Of a stretch of DNA of 64,000 bases, positions 18,930 to 28,848 are shown piece after piece. Location of the stretch: positions 1,352,001 to 1,416,000 of the forward strand of contig NZ_CP127165.1 in NCBI RefSeq assembly GCF_030264275.1. Reading direction: 5' to 3'. The stretch comes from Marivivens sp. LCG002 (GTDB taxonomy: Bacteria > Pseudomonadota > Alphaproteobacteria > Rhodobacterales > Rhodobacteraceae). Under the pieces are notes generated by a model, which worked only from the letters and a program-made list of their open reading frames with translations, ran no database searches and was not told the DNA's origin. Numbering within the stretch: the stretch's first letter is position 1; the number at the start of each line of letters is the position of its first letter. The position numbers and the translations under genes were made by a program.

Positions 18930-19079
18930 GGATCGCGTCTTTCTTTCGTCTCCCTTCTACTTACGCCGCTTCGCTCCGCGTGCAAGTCCGAGTTTTCGAC
19001 CTGCGACACCACACCCGTTTGGACGTGATGACATGAACCAAAGCCCGCGTTACATGTGTGTGAGCCTGAGGAGACCGAC

Positions 19080-19616
19080 ATGCCCCACCGTCCACATGTT
19101 ATTGATGAAATGATTTCGGCCAAAGCGATTGCCGCGCGGATCGAGACACTGGCCCGCGAGATCAAACAGGAATTTGCCGACACGGACAAACTTGTCGTCA
19201 TCGGTCTACTACGCGGCTCTTTCGTGTTCATCGCCGATCTTGTGCGCGAACTTGATATGGTCGTCGAAGTCGATTTCCTCGAAGCCTCGTCCTATGGCGA
19301 TGGGATGGAATCCTCGCGCGAGGTGCGCATCCTCAAGGATTTGCGCGGCCAGATCGCGGACCGTGATGTTCTTGTGGTTGAAGACATCGTGGACACGGGT
19401 CACACCCTTGCCCATGTGACCGATTATCTGGGCACGCGCCATCCGCGCAAACTCAAGACCATCGCTCTTCTCGACAAACCCGCGCGGCGCGAGGTCGACT
19501 TCAAAGCGGACTGGATCGGCTTTGAAATTCCTGATGAATTCGTTGTCGGTTACGGGATCGACTTTGCGCAGCGCAACCGCAACCTTCCCTATATCGGCAA
19601 AGTCCGCTTTATCTAA
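19080..19616 (+). CDS. hpt: Hypoxanthine phosphoribosyltransferase
   Basis: 178 residues, the usual size. It salvages hypoxanthine (and guanine) with PRPP to give IMP/GMP in the cytoplasm. The PRPP-binding loop [12 protein letters not shown] is intact, as is the GLLRGSFVF strand. The ATG at 19080 has a strong GAGGAG site; an in-frame ATG eight codons upstream lacks one. The last eight bases overlap the end of the convergent LysR gene. GuaA, which also feeds the GMP pool, is at 26326. Confidence 0.94.
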   Translation: MPHRPHVIDEMISAKAIAARIETLAREIKQEFADTDKLVVIGLLRGSFVFIADLVRELDMVVEVDFLEASSYGDGMESSREVRILKDLRGQIADRDVLVVEDIVDTGHTLAHVTDYLGTRHPRKLKTIALLDKPARREVDFKADWIGFEIPDEFVVGYGIDFAQRNRNLPYIGKVRFI

Positions 19617-20460
19617 GAAGCGGGTGCGCCTGAAGCGCGGCCGCCAGCATCTCGCGCACTTTGCGTAGCCGTGGGGAATCGCCGAAATCCGCATGCGAAG
19701 CGACCCAGAGCGGGATCTCGGTATGGGGCGGCGCGAGATCGATCTTTTCCAGTCGTGGATCGTTTTGCCCGAGCACATCGGGGAGCACGGCGCGTCCCAG
19801 TCTCTGGGCCACCATTTCGCGCAGCACCACAAAGCTGTCCGACCCGTTCGCTTGCTCGTTTTCCTTGATCAGGGTTTCGTTCCACTCCCCCGATTGGGTC
19901 CGCGCCAGATTTCCGCGCAGCGACAATTGCGGCGCATCGGGCCACCCTTTGGGCGCATAGACCGAAACCCAGAGCGTGCCCGCGCGCGTCCCGATCAGCT
20001 CGTCCGAGAGGCGCAAGGCGGGGCGGATGGTAATATCTGCGTGAAGTCTTGAAAGATCGAGGTGGGCATTGCTGCTATGCAGCTCGAACCCGAGACCCGG
20101 GGATTGCGCAACCAGACCCGCGATCACCTCGGGTAAAACCGTCACAGCAAGGCTATCGGTCGAGGTCAATCGGATCACCCCCGAGACCTGAGCATCAGCA
20201 CCGGCAAGAGTGCGTTCGACCGCTTCGATAGCGCCGAATACCTCTCGTATCGCACTGATAACCATCTGACGAGATTGGGGAATTTGATACCCGAGCGGCG
20301 TTCTTTCGAAAATCTCTGAGCCGTGCCGTTCCTCGAAAGCGGCAATGCGCCGAATGACCGTGGCATGGTTCACACCCAGCACCCGCGCCGCGCCGCTGAC
20401 CGAACCTTCGTCTGCGACAGCAAGCACAAAGCGCAGATCGTCCCAATTGTCCTTGTGCAT
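19609..20460 (-). CDS. LysR family transcriptional regulator
   Basis: 283 residues. The N-terminal winged HTH ([35 protein letters not shown]) is followed by a substrate-binding LysR domain. The start at 20458-20460 begins at the HTH; ATGs 5 and 16 codons further upstream fall in or beyond a palindrome that probably serves as its operator. It diverges from the cytochrome c' gene across 95 bases, so it may control that gene as well as itself. The inducer cannot be told. It could also regulate distant genes. Confidence 0.9.
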   Translation of the reverse strand: MHKDNWDDLRFVLAVADEGSVSGAARVLGVNHATVIRRIAAFEERHGSEIFERTPLGYQIPQSRQMVISAIREVFGAIEAVERTLAGADAQVSGVIRLTSTDSLAVTVLPEVIAGLVAQSPGLGFELHSSNAHLDLSRLHADITIRPALRLSDELIGTRAGTLWVSVYAPKGWPDAPQLSLRGNLARTQSGEWNETLIKENEQANGSDSFVVLREMVAQRLGRAVLPDVLGQNDPRLEKIDLAPPHTEIPLWVASHADFGDSPRLRKVREMLAAALQAHPLLR

Positions 20461-20486
20461 AAATGTGCACCCCATGATCACATTTA
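20460..20486. promoter_or_regulatory. Operator candidate between lysR and cytochrome c' genes
   Basis: TAAATGTG-N11-CACATTTA, a perfect 8-base inverted repeat that spans the lysR ribosome-binding region. The arms are 19 bases centre to centre, about two helical turns, as expected for a dimeric regulator. Autoregulation by the LysR protein is the simplest reading. Confidence 0.55.
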
Positions 20487-20555
20487 CAGAATGGCTAACC
20501 TTTACCACACAGCTAGATTTTGGCCATAGTGCGATTCAACCTCTGGAGGTTCCCG

Positions 20556-21032
20556 GTGACCAAATTTTTCAAGACCCTAGCGATCTCGACCGCTCTTCTT
20601 GCCGCGTCAGGCGCGGTATTTGCCGAAAGCCACGCAGCGATGTCTCCCGAAGACGCCGTTGCCGCGCGTCAAACCCACATGAAGCTTCTCGGCCAGAACA
20701 TGGGCGTTTTGGGCGGCATGGCACAGGGCAAAATGGACTATGACGCAGCGGCTGCACAGGCAGCGGCTGATGCGCTTGTCGAGAACGCCATGATCGCAGA
20801 TATGGCGAAGTTCCCCGAAGGATCGGACAGCGACAGCATTGCAACCTCGCGAGCCCTTCCTGCGATCTGGACCAACTTTGACGATTTCACCGCAAAAGCC
20901 GAAGCCTTTGCCGTTGCTGCGACCGGAATGCAATCGGCGGCTGGTCAGGGCCTCGAGGCTGTTCAGGGGGCCATGGGCGCTCTGGGCGGAAGCTGTGGGT
21001 CGTGCCACGAAACCTACCGTAAACCCAAGTAA
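20556..21032 (+). CDS. Cytochrome c' (class II)
   Basis: 158 residues from a GTG at 20556 preceded by GGAGG six bases away. A signal peptide ends near ...ASGAVFA, so the mature protein is periplasmic. It is a four-helix bundle with a single heme attached through CGSCH near the C-terminus, followed by ETYRKPK, the class II signature. Cytochromes c' bind NO and CO and are linked to protection against nitric oxide. An upstream ATG at 20520 would add 12 residues before the signal sequence and has no ribosome site. The diheme cytochrome gene follows 14 bases later. Confidence 0.92.
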   Translation: MTKFFKTLAISTALLAASGAVFAESHAAMSPEDAVAARQTHMKLLGQNMGVLGGMAQGKMDYDAAAAQAAADALVENAMIADMAKFPEGSDSDSIATSRALPAIWTNFDDFTAKAEAFAVAATGMQSAAGQGLEAVQGAMGALGGSCGSCHETYRKPK

Positions 21033-21046
21033 AGGGGCGGCGGGCA

Positions 21047-21940
21047 ATGGGCAAACTCCTCACGTCCCTCGGGGCACTTGCTCTGGTCGGGCTTGGCACT
21101 GCATGGGTGCTCACCGAGCCTGATCCCCTGCCCGCCTCTTCTCTCGACGGGTTAATCGGTGACCCCGAACGCGGCGCCCTCGTGTTTGCCGCGGGCGGGT
21201 GCGCGTCTTGTCACGCCGCACCCGAGGCCGACGATCAAACCGCCTCCCATCTCGGCGGTGGTCGTCGGTTCGAAACCCAGTTCGGCACCTTTATCGCGCC
21301 GAATATCTCGAGCGATCCTGTCCACGGGATCGGCAACTGGTCCGACCTCGAGATCGTGAACGCCGTGATGCGCGGCGTGTCGCCCGAAGGGGCGCATTAT
21401 TATCCTGCGTTCCCTTACTCGTCCTATATCCGCGCTGATGTGGCCGATATCGTCGATCTTGCGGCCTATCTTCGCACGCTTCCCGCCGTTACAACGCCCA
21501 GCCTCGACCACGAGGTCGGCTTTCCGTTCAATATCAGGCGCTCGCTGGGCGGGTGGAAACTGCTCTTCCTCAACGAAGACTGGATCGTTGAGACAGAGCT
21601 TGACGCGCAAGAAATCCGTGGCCGCGAATTGGTCGAAGGTCTGGCACATTGCGGCGAATGCCACACGCCGCGCAATATCCTTGGGGGGAGCAAAACCTCT
21701 GCCTGGCTGGGCGGCGCGGCGAACCCGTCGGGGGATGGCACAATTCCCAACATCACAAGCGGTAAACTGGATTGGTCGGCCGAGGATATCGCGATCTATC
21801 TTGAAAGCGGGTTCACTCCGAGCTTTGACACCGCAGGCGGGGAAATGGTGCATGTTGTGCGCAACATGGCCAAACTTCCGCAAAGCGACCGCAATGCGAT
21901 CGCCGCCTATCTCAAAGCGGTGCCTCCTGTCACCCAGTGA
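21047..21940 (+). CDS. Diheme cytochrome c
   Basis: 297 residues with an N-terminal hydrophobic signal/anchor (residues 4-22). Two heme-binding motifs, CASCH near residue 52 and CGECH near residue 203, define two cytochrome c domains. The layout resembles cytochrome subunits of membrane sugar and alcohol dehydrogenases, which carry electrons toward the quinone pool or oxidase; no dehydrogenase gene is adjacent. It shares a transcript with cytochrome c' and ends inside a terminator that covers its stop codon. Confidence 0.88.
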   Translation: MGKLLTSLGALALVGLGTAWVLTEPDPLPASSLDGLIGDPERGALVFAAGGCASCHAAPEADDQTASHLGGGRRFETQFGTFIAPNISSDPVHGIGNWSDLEIVNAVMRGVSPEGAHYYPAFPYSSYIRADVADIVDLAAYLRTLPAVTTPSLDHEVGFPFNIRRSLGGWKLLFLNEDWIVETELDAQEIRGRELVEGLAHCGECHTPRNILGGSKTSAWLGGAANPSGDGTIPNITSGKLDWSAEDIAIYLESGFTPSFDTAGGEMVHVVRNMAKLPQSDRNAIAAYLKAVPPVTQ

Positions 21941-21956
21941 GGTGACAGAATTTTTT
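21927..21956 (+). terminator. Rho-independent terminator overlapping the diheme cytochrome stop codon
   Basis: CTGTCACC (21927-21934) pairs perfectly with GGTGACAG (21941-21948) around a 6-base loop that holds the TGA stop; AATTTTTT follows. The hairpin starts inside the coding sequence and reaches the end of lipA on the other strand. Confidence 0.88.
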
Positions 21957-22905
21957 ATCGTCCGAGTTTCTTGAGCCGCGCATCGCGCAGACGGGCAAAA
22001 TCGTCACCGGCGTGATAGGACGAGCGCGTCAGAGGCGTGGCCGACACCATCAAGAATCCCTTGCCGTACGCCGCTTTTTCATAGCCCGCGAATTCCTCGG
22101 GTGTGACGAAACGGTCCACGACGTGGTGCTTTGGCGTAGGCTGGAGATACTGACCTATGGTCAGGAAATCGATGTCGGCTGCGCGCATGTCATCCATGAC
22201 CTGCATGACCGACTGGCGGTTTTCGCCTAGTCCGACCATAATCCCCGATTTAGTGAAGATCGTCGGATCAAGTTCTTTCACGCGCTGGAGCAAGCGCAGC
22301 GAATGGAAATAACGCGCACCGGGTCGCACTTCGGGATAAAGACCGGGCACCGTTTCGAGATTGTGGTTGAACACATCCGGTTTGGCATCGACGACCACGC
22401 GGAGGACATCGGGGTCGGCATGGAGAAAATCGGGCGTGAGGATCTCGATCGTCGTCTCGGGAGAGCGATGCCGCACCGCACGGATCGTTTGCGCGAAATG
22501 CTCGGCGCCACCGTCCTCGACGTCGTCGCGATCGACCGAGGTGATCACAACATGCTTGAGACCGAGCTTCTTGACCGCATCGGCCACGCGCCCCGGTTCA
22601 AAGACGTCGAGCGCTTCGGGCGGTTTGCCAGTTGCGATATTGCAAAAGGTGCACCCGCGGGTGCAAACCTCGCCCATGATCATCATGGTGGCGTGACCTT
22701 GGCTCCAGCATTCGCCGACGTTGGGACAGCCCGCCTCTTCGCAGACGGTCGTCAATTTATGCTCGCGCATGATGTCGCGCGTCTCTTTATATCCCGCAGA
22801 GGTCGGGGCCTTTACGCGAATCCACTCCGGCTTTTTGGGCTGGGCGTTGTCGGGGCGATGCGCCTTTTCGGGGTGGCGCTGGCTTGGAATCTTGAGATCA
22901 CGCAT
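21955..22905 (-). CDS. lipA: Lipoyl synthase
   Basis: 316 residues. A radical-SAM enzyme that inserts two sulfurs into octanoyl chains on 2-oxoacid dehydrogenases and the glycine cleavage H protein. The auxiliary 4Fe-4S cluster ligands are in [12 protein letters not shown], the radical-SAM cluster in CTRGCTFC, and the C-terminal RSSYHAG provides the conserved serine ligand. All catalytic features are intact. LipB is not adjacent. Confidence 0.96.
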   Translation of the reverse strand: MRDLKIPSQRHPEKAHRPDNAQPKKPEWIRVKAPTSAGYKETRDIMREHKLTTVCEEAGCPNVGECWSQGHATMMIMGEVCTRGCTFCNIATGKPPEALDVFEPGRVADAVKKLGLKHVVITSVDRDDVEDGGAEHFAQTIRAVRHRSPETTIEILTPDFLHADPDVLRVVVDAKPDVFNHNLETVPGLYPEVRPGARYFHSLRLLQRVKELDPTIFTKSGIMVGLGENRQSVMQVMDDMRAADIDFLTIGQYLQPTPKHHVVDRFVTPEEFAGYEKAAYGKGFLMVSATPLTRSSYHAGDDFARLRDARLKKLGR

Positions 22906-23008
22906 AAGACGGCCTCCTCCGTCGATACAGTTGCACGATCATTAAGCGCCTTTTTCCGAAATGACAACGAATGGCAGCTATGCATCGGGAAGAGTATGAC
23001 CCCGCGCA

Positions 23009-24052
23009 TCAGCCGATCTTGGGCGCGAATTGCCCCTGTTCCATATAGTGTCGCTTTAGCCGCTGAAGAGCGATCCGCAACACGATCTTGCCCGAGCGCG
23101 CAGCCCAGCCCATGCTCTTTTCCGCTGTTTCGAGACCTTCGAGAAAACAGCAGCACCGAAGCACCACATCCCCAAGCCCCGGTCCGAGATCGGACAAGGC
23201 TGCGATGACACGCTCTTGCGGTCCTGAATTCGGCACAAGGACGTGCGGCGAGCTCCCGATCCATTTGGACCAATCGACGGCTCCTGCCCCCTCCATAGAA
23301 GCCAGTTCGAAATCCTCGCGCAAGCGCTCGCCCGCCGCGACAAGATCACGGCTTAGAAACGGTCGACCGTCACGGTCACGGCGGCGCGCAAGTCCCGTGA
23401 GCGGGCTTTCCCCCAATCCATAGCGCGCCCGTGCCTGATCCTCGTCGCCCAACAGCCGAGATGGCGCAAAGGCGATCCCCAAGGCGCGGTTCTCGGCGTC
23501 GGCGATCAGCTGTTTGAGCGCGGTGCGGCCCGTCGTGGTGATGTGATAGCGCATGATCCGCGCCGAAGGATCGGCACAGGCGATCCAGTCGCGCAGCGCC
23601 ATCGCCTGTGCCACCTCTCGGGGCGCAACAGCGGTCCGGGTCGTGGTGCCGTCCTGTCCATCGCGCACGACCACGGCCATCTCCATTTCCCGCGCCACGG
23701 CAAGCACGGCTCCCCCTTCGCAAAGACGGCGCAGCACCCGAAGCGCTTCGGCGTCGATTTCATTTGCGGCACGTGCGGTCGGTTCGGGCTGGGACATGAT
23801 GCTCTGTTCCTCTCGTGACTTTCGTGTTTTGGCGGCGTGGCGCACGGCAAGCGCTTTGAGAGCATCGTCGACAAGCGGATCGTCGCGCCGCCCCTCGAAC
23901 CGCCGAACTTGCCGCAAAATGGTCGAGGCATGGCAGTCGGCTGCACGCGCCAAGGCGCGAATGGAGGTTCCCTTTTCCGTATGCGCCAAATAATGCCGCG
24001 CCGCGTCGGGAACCCAAGCTGGATAATCTCCGACAATTCCGTGCTGTTCCAT
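23009..24052 (-). CDS. DUF6456 domain-containing putative regulator
   Basis: 347 residues. The N-terminus (about 20-55) looks like a helix-turn-helix: GTSIRALARAADCHASTILRQVRR has the spacing of a recognition helix. The C-terminal half matches what I recall as DUF6456, found in Rhodobacterales and relatives. No enzymatic motif is visible. It diverges from a DUF6477 gene over a 241-base region with palindromes, which suggests a DNA-binding protein controlling itself and its neighbour. Function unknown; the domain assignment is from memory of the family. Confidence 0.75.
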   Translation of the reverse strand: MEQHGIVGDYPAWVPDAARHYLAHTEKGTSIRALARAADCHASTILRQVRRFEGRRDDPLVDDALKALAVRHAAKTRKSREEQSIMSQPEPTARAANEIDAEALRVLRRLCEGGAVLAVAREMEMAVVVRDGQDGTTTRTAVAPREVAQAMALRDWIACADPSARIMRYHITTTGRTALKQLIADAENRALGIAFAPSRLLGDEDQARARYGLGESPLTGLARRRDRDGRPFLSRDLVAAGERLREDFELASMEGAGAVDWSKWIGSSPHVLVPNSGPQERVIAALSDLGPGLGDVVLRCCCFLEGLETAEKSMGWAARSGKIVLRIALQRLKRHYMEQGQFAPKIG

Positions 24053-24109
24053 CGCACATCTCCCATTCCTGCAAGGTGACGCGGCGTGAGGACCGCAGCC
24101 CCTTCTCCA

Positions 24110-24155
24110 TTAACCAAATTGCAACCTAGGGTTGCACTTGTTACCCAAGGGTTAA
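24110..24155. promoter_or_regulatory. Cluster of palindromes between DUF6456 and DUF6477 genes
   Basis: GCAACC-TAG-GGTTGC (24121-24135) is a perfect inverted repeat. TTACCC-AA-GGGTTAA (24141-24155) is near-perfect, with centres 20 bases apart. An outer TTAACC (24110) / GGTTAA (24150) pair brackets both. This looks like a multi-site operator. Confidence 0.5.
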
Positions 24156-24293
24156 TGCACCCGAGGCAGGACCAGAATTGTTCGATTTGGATAATGTTTG
24201 ATAACCGCGCCGAACGCTGTTCGGCCCGTTTGCGCAACACCCGCCAAACCTATGCAACGCTTCTCCTCTCGCCCCAACGAAGGAGTTAAAAAG

Positions 24294-24596
24294 ATGTTAA
24301 ATATCATGGGTATGGTCGGCCAATTGAAGCGCCCTGCACTACTTGCACATGCTGCGCACGCGGGGGCCGCGCACTATCGGCGCGAACGTTTGCTCAAGAA
24401 GATCCTGAATACAGAAAGCCTCCCCCGTTCGGGAGAGGCTCTGATACGCCTGATGGAGATCGAAGCGGACCAAAACGCGGCTCGGGTGGGCCGAGCGGCG
24501 GTATATGATGTGGCGGCCCACGTCGAAACATGGATCGCCATCGTGGGGGAAGCCGCACTTTACCGCGCGGCATCCACCCAAGAGCGGCTTACATGA
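24294..24596 (+). CDS. DUF6477 family small protein
   Basis: 100 residues, mostly helical and basic at the front (RERLLKKIL). It resembles the small DUF6477 family known from Rhodobacterales; function unknown. The start at 24294 follows an AAGGAG site six bases upstream, which rules out the in-frame ATG 32 codons earlier. Its last eight bases overlap the end of the convergent methyltransferase gene. It may be functionally tied to the divergent DUF6456 gene. Confidence 0.72.
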   Translation: MLNIMGMVGQLKRPALLAHAAHAGAAHYRRERLLKKILNTESLPRSGEALIRLMEIEADQNAARVGRAAVYDVAAHVETWIAIVGEAALYRAASTQERLT

Positions 24597-26139
24597 AGCT
24601 ATCGGGCATCGAGGCCTTTTTCTTGGCAACGAACTCGTGGAGCGCGGCTTCGATCGCGGGATCGATTTCGGGCTTTTGATAGTCATTGAGAAGCTTTTCG
24701 ACACGCAGGCTTGCGAGCGTGCGGGTGTCGCGTGCACCCTCTTCGTCCCATGTCTCGAAGGGCTTGTAATCGAAAAGGTTCGAGCGCCAGAACGAGTCCT
24801 TGAAGTTCGCTTGGGTGTGGGCACAGCCGAGGAAGTGACCACCGGGACCGACTTCACGGATGGCGTCCATTGCCTGACCGTTGGGGCTCATGTCGATGCC
24901 GCGGGCAAGGTGGTGGAGCGTGCCGAGCTGGTCTGCGTCCATGACGAACTTTTCAAAGTCGGCCACAAGACCGCCTTCGAGCCAGCCGCATGCGTGAAGC
25001 ATGAAGTTGACACCCGACATCAGGCCCATGTTGAGCGAGTTTGCGGTCTCGTATGCGGCCTGAGCGTCAGGAAGCTTGGAACCACAGAAGCTGCCCGAGG
25101 AACGGAACGGCAGGTTCAGACGGCGGGCAAGCTGACCCGCACCATAGGTGATATGCGCAGCTTCGGGCGTGCCGAAGGTCGGAGCGCCAGAGTTCATGTC
25201 GATCGAGGTCACAAAGGCCCCGAAGATCACCGGCGCACCTTTGCGGATGAGCTGGCTGTAGGCCACGCCCGCAAGAACTTCGGCCAGAACCTGCGTCAGA
25301 GTGCCGGCAACCGACACCGGAGCCATCGCGCCGCCCACGATAAAGGGCGAAATGATCGCAGCCTGATTGTTGGCGGCAAAGACTTCGAGCGCGCCCATCA
25401 TGATGCTGTCGAAAGTAAGCGGCGAGTTGATGTTGATGAGCGAGGTCATCACGGTGTTGTTCTGGACAAAGTCCTCACCGAAAAGAACGCCGCACATATC
25501 CACCGAATCCTGTGCGCGGCTCGGTTCGGTCACAGAACCCATAAAGGGTTTGTCCGAGAGCGTCATATGCGCCAGCAGCATGTCGAGGTGACGCTTGTTC
25601 ACAGGCACGTCGGTCGGTTCGCACACGGTGCCGCCCGAGTGGTGGAGCCACTTGGACATATAGGCCAGTTTCACGAACTTCTGGAAATCGGCGATGGTCG
25701 CGTAACGACGGCCACCGTTCATGTCACGTACGAAGGGCGGACCGTAGACGGGCGCAAGCACAAGGTTCTTGCCGCCGATGACGACGTTGCGCTCGGGGTT
25801 GCGGGCATGCTGGGTGAACTGCGACGGAGCGGTCTTGCACAGCTCGCGCGCAAGTCCGCGGGGAATGCGCACGCGCTCGCCGTCGACATCCGCGCCGGCC
25901 TGACGCCAAAGTTCGAGAGCCTTGGGGTTTTCGACAAAGTTCACACCGACTTCCGCAAGGATCGTCTCGGCGTTGGCTTCGATGATCTGGAGCGCCTCTT
26001 CGTTGAGAATTTCGAAGTTGGGAATGTTACGCTCGATATACTTTGCGGTCTCGATGCTGACTGCCGTGCGTTCTGCGCGGCGTGCGGCACCACCGCCACC
26101 TCTGCGACCGCCACGACGGGCTTCTGCGACATCCGACAT
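24589..26139 (-). CDS. Trimethylamine methyltransferase (MttB) family protein, non-pyrrolysine type
   Basis: 516 residues. The start at 26137-26139 has a GGAGG site; the frame stays open far upstream but that part lies opposite guaA. A basic, Gly/Arg-rich N-terminus (about residues 8-25) precedes the MttB barrel. Archaeal MttB reads an amber codon as pyrrolysine; this frame is continuous, so it belongs to the non-Pyl branch, which includes a glycine betaine:corrinoid methyltransferase. The substrate is likely a quaternary amine, but no corrinoid protein or reactivase gene is adjacent. Head-to-head with guaA. Confidence 0.87.
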   Translation of the reverse strand: MSDVAEARRGGRRGGGGAARRAERTAVSIETAKYIERNIPNFEILNEEALQIIEANAETILAEVGVNFVENPKALELWRQAGADVDGERVRIPRGLARELCKTAPSQFTQHARNPERNVVIGGKNLVLAPVYGPPFVRDMNGGRRYATIADFQKFVKLAYMSKWLHHSGGTVCEPTDVPVNKRHLDMLLAHMTLSDKPFMGSVTEPSRAQDSVDMCGVLFGEDFVQNNTVMTSLININSPLTFDSIMMGALEVFAANNQAAIISPFIVGGAMAPVSVAGTLTQVLAEVLAGVAYSQLIRKGAPVIFGAFVTSIDMNSGAPTFGTPEAAHITYGAGQLARRLNLPFRSSGSFCGSKLPDAQAAYETANSLNMGLMSGVNFMLHACGWLEGGLVADFEKFVMDADQLGTLHHLARGIDMSPNGQAMDAIREVGPGGHFLGCAHTQANFKDSFWRSNLFDYKPFETWDEEGARDTRTLASLRVEKLLNDYQKPEIDPAIEAALHEFVAKKKASMPDSFM

Positions 26140-26218
26140 AAGGAATCCTCCGATGAGTGTTTGGTCATTCGATACCGCCAGCACCAAAAACACGATGATG
26201 AAATTACGGCGGGTCTGC

Positions 26219-26270
26219 GCAAAAAGCGACATTTGGCTCCGGAGCGGTGCAAAAACCGACCTTGGGCTCC
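26219..26270. repeat. Imperfect 22-base direct repeat, 30-base period, between mttB-like gene and guaA
   Basis: Copies at 26219-26240 and 26249-26270 agree at 19 of 22 positions and share GCAAAAA...CGAC...GGCTCC. A 30-base period is close to three helical turns, so the copies face the same side of the DNA. It could be a pair of operator sites. Confidence 0.5.
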
Positions 26271-26325
26271 ATTTCGACGCCACTACGGCCTTGCGAGTCG
26301 AGCTTGCCCGCCCTATTCCCCGCAC

Positions 26326-27885
26326 ATGACCCAGCATGAACGCCTCCTTATCATCGACTTCGGCTCTCAGGTGACGCAGCTGATTGCGCGCCGTCTTCGG
26401 GAACTCAAAGTCTATTGCGAAATCCGCCCCTACCAGACCGTCACCGAAGACGTCATCCGCGAGATGGCGCCTTTGGGCGTGATCCTTTCGGGCGGCCCTG
26501 ACAGCGTGACGCGCGAAGGTTCTCCTCGCGCGCCGCAGGCCCTTTTCGAGATGGGCCTTCCGATCTTTGGTATTTGCTATGGCCAGCAGGTCATGATGGA
26601 ACAGCTCGGCGGCAAGGTCGAAGCAGGCCATCACGCCGAATATGGTCGCGCCTATGTGACGCCTGCCGAAGGCCACAAGGGCGACGGTATCTTCAAGGGG
26701 CTGTTCGAGGCGGGCCGCGAACAGGTTTGGATGAGCCATGGCGACCGCGTCACCAAGCTCGCGCCCGGGTTCGAGGCCATCGGCGTTTCGCCGAACGCGC
26801 CACTGGCGATGGTGGCCGATGAAGAGCGCCGTTTCTACGCTGTCCAGTTCCACCCTGAAGTGCATCACACGCCGAACGGCGCGAAGATGCTCGAAAACTT
26901 TATCAAGATGTGCGGTTTTACCGGCGATTGGACCATGTCCTCTTATCGCGAAGAAGCGATTGCGCGTATCCGCGAACAGGTCGGCGACAAACAGGTGATC
27001 TGCGCGCTCTCGGGCGGTGTCGACTCTTCGGTGACGGGCATCCTTCTGCACGAGGCGATTGGTGATCAGCTCACTTGCGTTTTCGTGGATCACGGTTTGC
27101 TGCGTCTGAACGAGGCCGAACAGGTCGTCGCGATGTTCCGCGACAACTATAACCTCAATCTGATCCACGCCGACGAAACCGAGCTTTTCCTCGGTGCGCT
27201 CGAAGGCGTTTCGGACCCCGAGGTCAAGCGCAAGACGATCGGCAAGCTTTTCATCGACGTGTTTCAGAAATACGCCGACGGAATCGAAGGCGCAGAATTC
27301 CTTGCCCAAGGCACGCTCTATCCTGATGTGATCGAGTCGGTTTCCTTTACGGGCGGTCCTTCGGTGACGATCAAGTCGCACCACAATGTGGGCGGTCTCC
27401 CTGAAAAGATGGGCCTCAAACTGGTCGAGCCGCTGCGCGAACTGTTCAAGGACGAAGTGCGCGCGCTGGGCCGCGAGCTTGGTCTTCCCGACAGCTTTAT
27501 CGGTCGCCACCCTTTCCCCGGTCCGGGTCTTGCGATCCGCTGTCCCGGCGAGATCACCCGCGAAAAGCTCGAGATCCTCAAAAAGGCGGACGCTGTCTAC
27601 ATCGACCAGATCCGCAAGCATGGCCTTTATGATGAAATCTGGCAGGCCTTTGCCGCGATCCTCCCGATGCGCACCGTGGGCGTGATGGGCGACGGTCGGA
27701 CCTATGACTATGCGGTCTCGCTCCGCGCGGTAACGTCGGTCGACGGGATGACGGCGGATACCTATCCGTTCACCCATGAATTCCTCGGCGAAACGATGAC
27801 CCGCATCATCAACGAGGTCAAAGGCGTGAACCGCGTCTTCTATGATGTGACCTCGAAGCCGCCGGGAACCATCGAACTCGAATAG
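26326..27885 (+). CDS. guaA: GMP synthase (glutamine-hydrolysing)
   Basis: 519 residues, the standard size. The N-terminal class I amidotransferase has its nucleophile in GICYGQQ and the His/Glu pair in HPEVHHT. The ATP-pyrophosphatase domain carries the PP-loop SGGVDSS, and the C-terminal dimerisation domain ends IELE. It converts XMP to GMP with glutamine and ATP. The ATG at 26326 starts the first beta strand. It is followed by a terminator 10 bases after the stop. Confidence 0.97.
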   Translation: MTQHERLLIIDFGSQVTQLIARRLRELKVYCEIRPYQTVTEDVIREMAPLGVILSGGPDSVTREGSPRAPQALFEMGLPIFGICYGQQVMMEQLGGKVEAGHHAEYGRAYVTPAEGHKGDGIFKGLFEAGREQVWMSHGDRVTKLAPGFEAIGVSPNAPLAMVADEERRFYAVQFHPEVHHTPNGAKMLENFIKMCGFTGDWTMSSYREEAIARIREQVGDKQVICALSGGVDSSVTGILLHEAIGDQLTCVFVDHGLLRLNEAEQVVAMFRDNYNLNLIHADETELFLGALEGVSDPEVKRKTIGKLFIDVFQKYADGIEGAEFLAQGTLYPDVIESVSFTGGPSVTIKSHHNVGGLPEKMGLKLVEPLRELFKDEVRALGRELGLPDSFIGRHPFPGPGLAIRCPGEITREKLEILKKADAVYIDQIRKHGLYDEIWQAFAAILPMRTVGVMGDGRTYDYAVSLRAVTSVDGMTADTYPFTHEFLGETMTRIINEVKGVNRVFYDVTSKPPGTIELE

Positions 27886-27894
27886 AATTACTAG

Positions 27895-27926
27895 AACGCC
27901 CGCAGGTCGACCTTGCGGGCGTTTTG
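27895..27926 (+). terminator. Rho-independent terminator after guaA
   Basis: AACGCCCGCA (27895-27904) pairs with TGCGGGCGTT (27914-27923); an inner GGTCGACC tightens the hairpin. A short T-run follows. Confidence 0.88.
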
Positions 27927-27981
27927 CTTGACAGCGACACGATTTAGGCTCCCTCTTGCGCCAAAGACGAGGGAGCGGAAA

Positions 27982-28845
27982 ATGTCGGATGTGCTGCGCG
28001 CAGTGTTGTGGATGTCGGGTGCCATCACCTCGTTTACCTTGATGGCGATTGCGGGCCGCGCCGCAGCGCTCGATTTCGACACCTTCGAAATCATGTTCTA
28101 CCGCAGCCTGACAGGTATCCTGATCATCGTATCCATTGCACTGGTGCGCGGCAAAATGGGCGATATGAAGACCGACCGACTGGGCCTTCATACCATTCGC
28201 AATGTGGCCCATTTCACAGGGCAGAACCTCTGGTTCTATGCGATCACCGTCATTCCCTTGGCGCAGGTGTTCTCTCTCGAATTCACGGCGCCCATCTGGG
28301 TGATGATCCTTTCGCCGCTGTTTCTGGGCGAGCCCTTCCGCAAGATCGGTGTTCTTTGCGCCGCTCTCGGCTTTGTCGGCGTTCTAATCGTGGCGCGGCC
28401 CACGCCCGAGACGCTCAATCTCGGTGTTCTCGCGGCAGCGCTTGCGGCTATTGCCTTTGCCTTTTCAGCGATCTTTACCCGCAAGCTCACCCGCACAGAG
28501 CCGATCTTGCGCATCCTCTTCTATCTCACCACGCTTCAGGCGATTTTCGGTGCGGTCTGTGCGGGGTATGATCTCGATTTCGCACTACCCACGCTAAACG
28601 GTCTTCCTTGGCTCGTTTTGATCGGATGCGCGGGGCTTTTGGCTCATTTCTGTTTGACGACGGCGCTTTCGATTGCGCCTGCCACAATCGTGATTCCGAT
28701 CGACTTCACGCGCCTACCCATCATCGCCGTGGTCGCTATGTTCCTTTATGGAGAGGCGCTGGACATATGGGTGTTTGTCGGTGCGGCCCTCATTTTTGCG
28801 GCCAATTGGCTTAATATTTCCTCTTCCACCAAGGTCCGCACCTAG
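27982..28845 (+). CDS. DMT superfamily transporter (EamA domain)
   Basis: 287 residues, ten predicted membrane helices in two EamA halves. Members export or import metabolites such as amino acids or nucleotides; the substrate here is unknown. The ATG at 27982 follows GAGGGAGCGGAA; the in-frame ATG 23 codons earlier overlaps the guaA terminator. Ends just before the operator region of the FadL-like gene, with no terminator seen. Confidence 0.88.
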   Translation: MSDVLRAVLWMSGAITSFTLMAIAGRAAALDFDTFEIMFYRSLTGILIIVSIALVRGKMGDMKTDRLGLHTIRNVAHFTGQNLWFYAITVIPLAQVFSLEFTAPIWVMILSPLFLGEPFRKIGVLCAALGFVGVLIVARPTPETLNLGVLAAALAAIAFAFSAIFTRKLTRTEPILRILFYLTTLQAIFGAVCAGYDLDFALPTLNGLPWLVLIGCAGLLAHFCLTTALSIAPATIVIPIDFTRLPIIAVVAMFLYGEALDIWVFVGAALIFAANWLNISSSTKVRT

Positions 28846-28848
28846 GGT

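Noticed and set aside
24505-26325. Long plus-strand frame upstream of guaA, opposite the mttB-like gene
   Set aside because: It is antisense to a clear MttB family gene, and the GuaA protein starts only at 26326. High GC gives long open antisense frames here.
26140-28212. Minus-strand extension of the mttB-like frame across guaA
   Set aside because: It is antisense to guaA and shows no family similarity; a GGAGG-led ATG at 26139 fits the MttB start.
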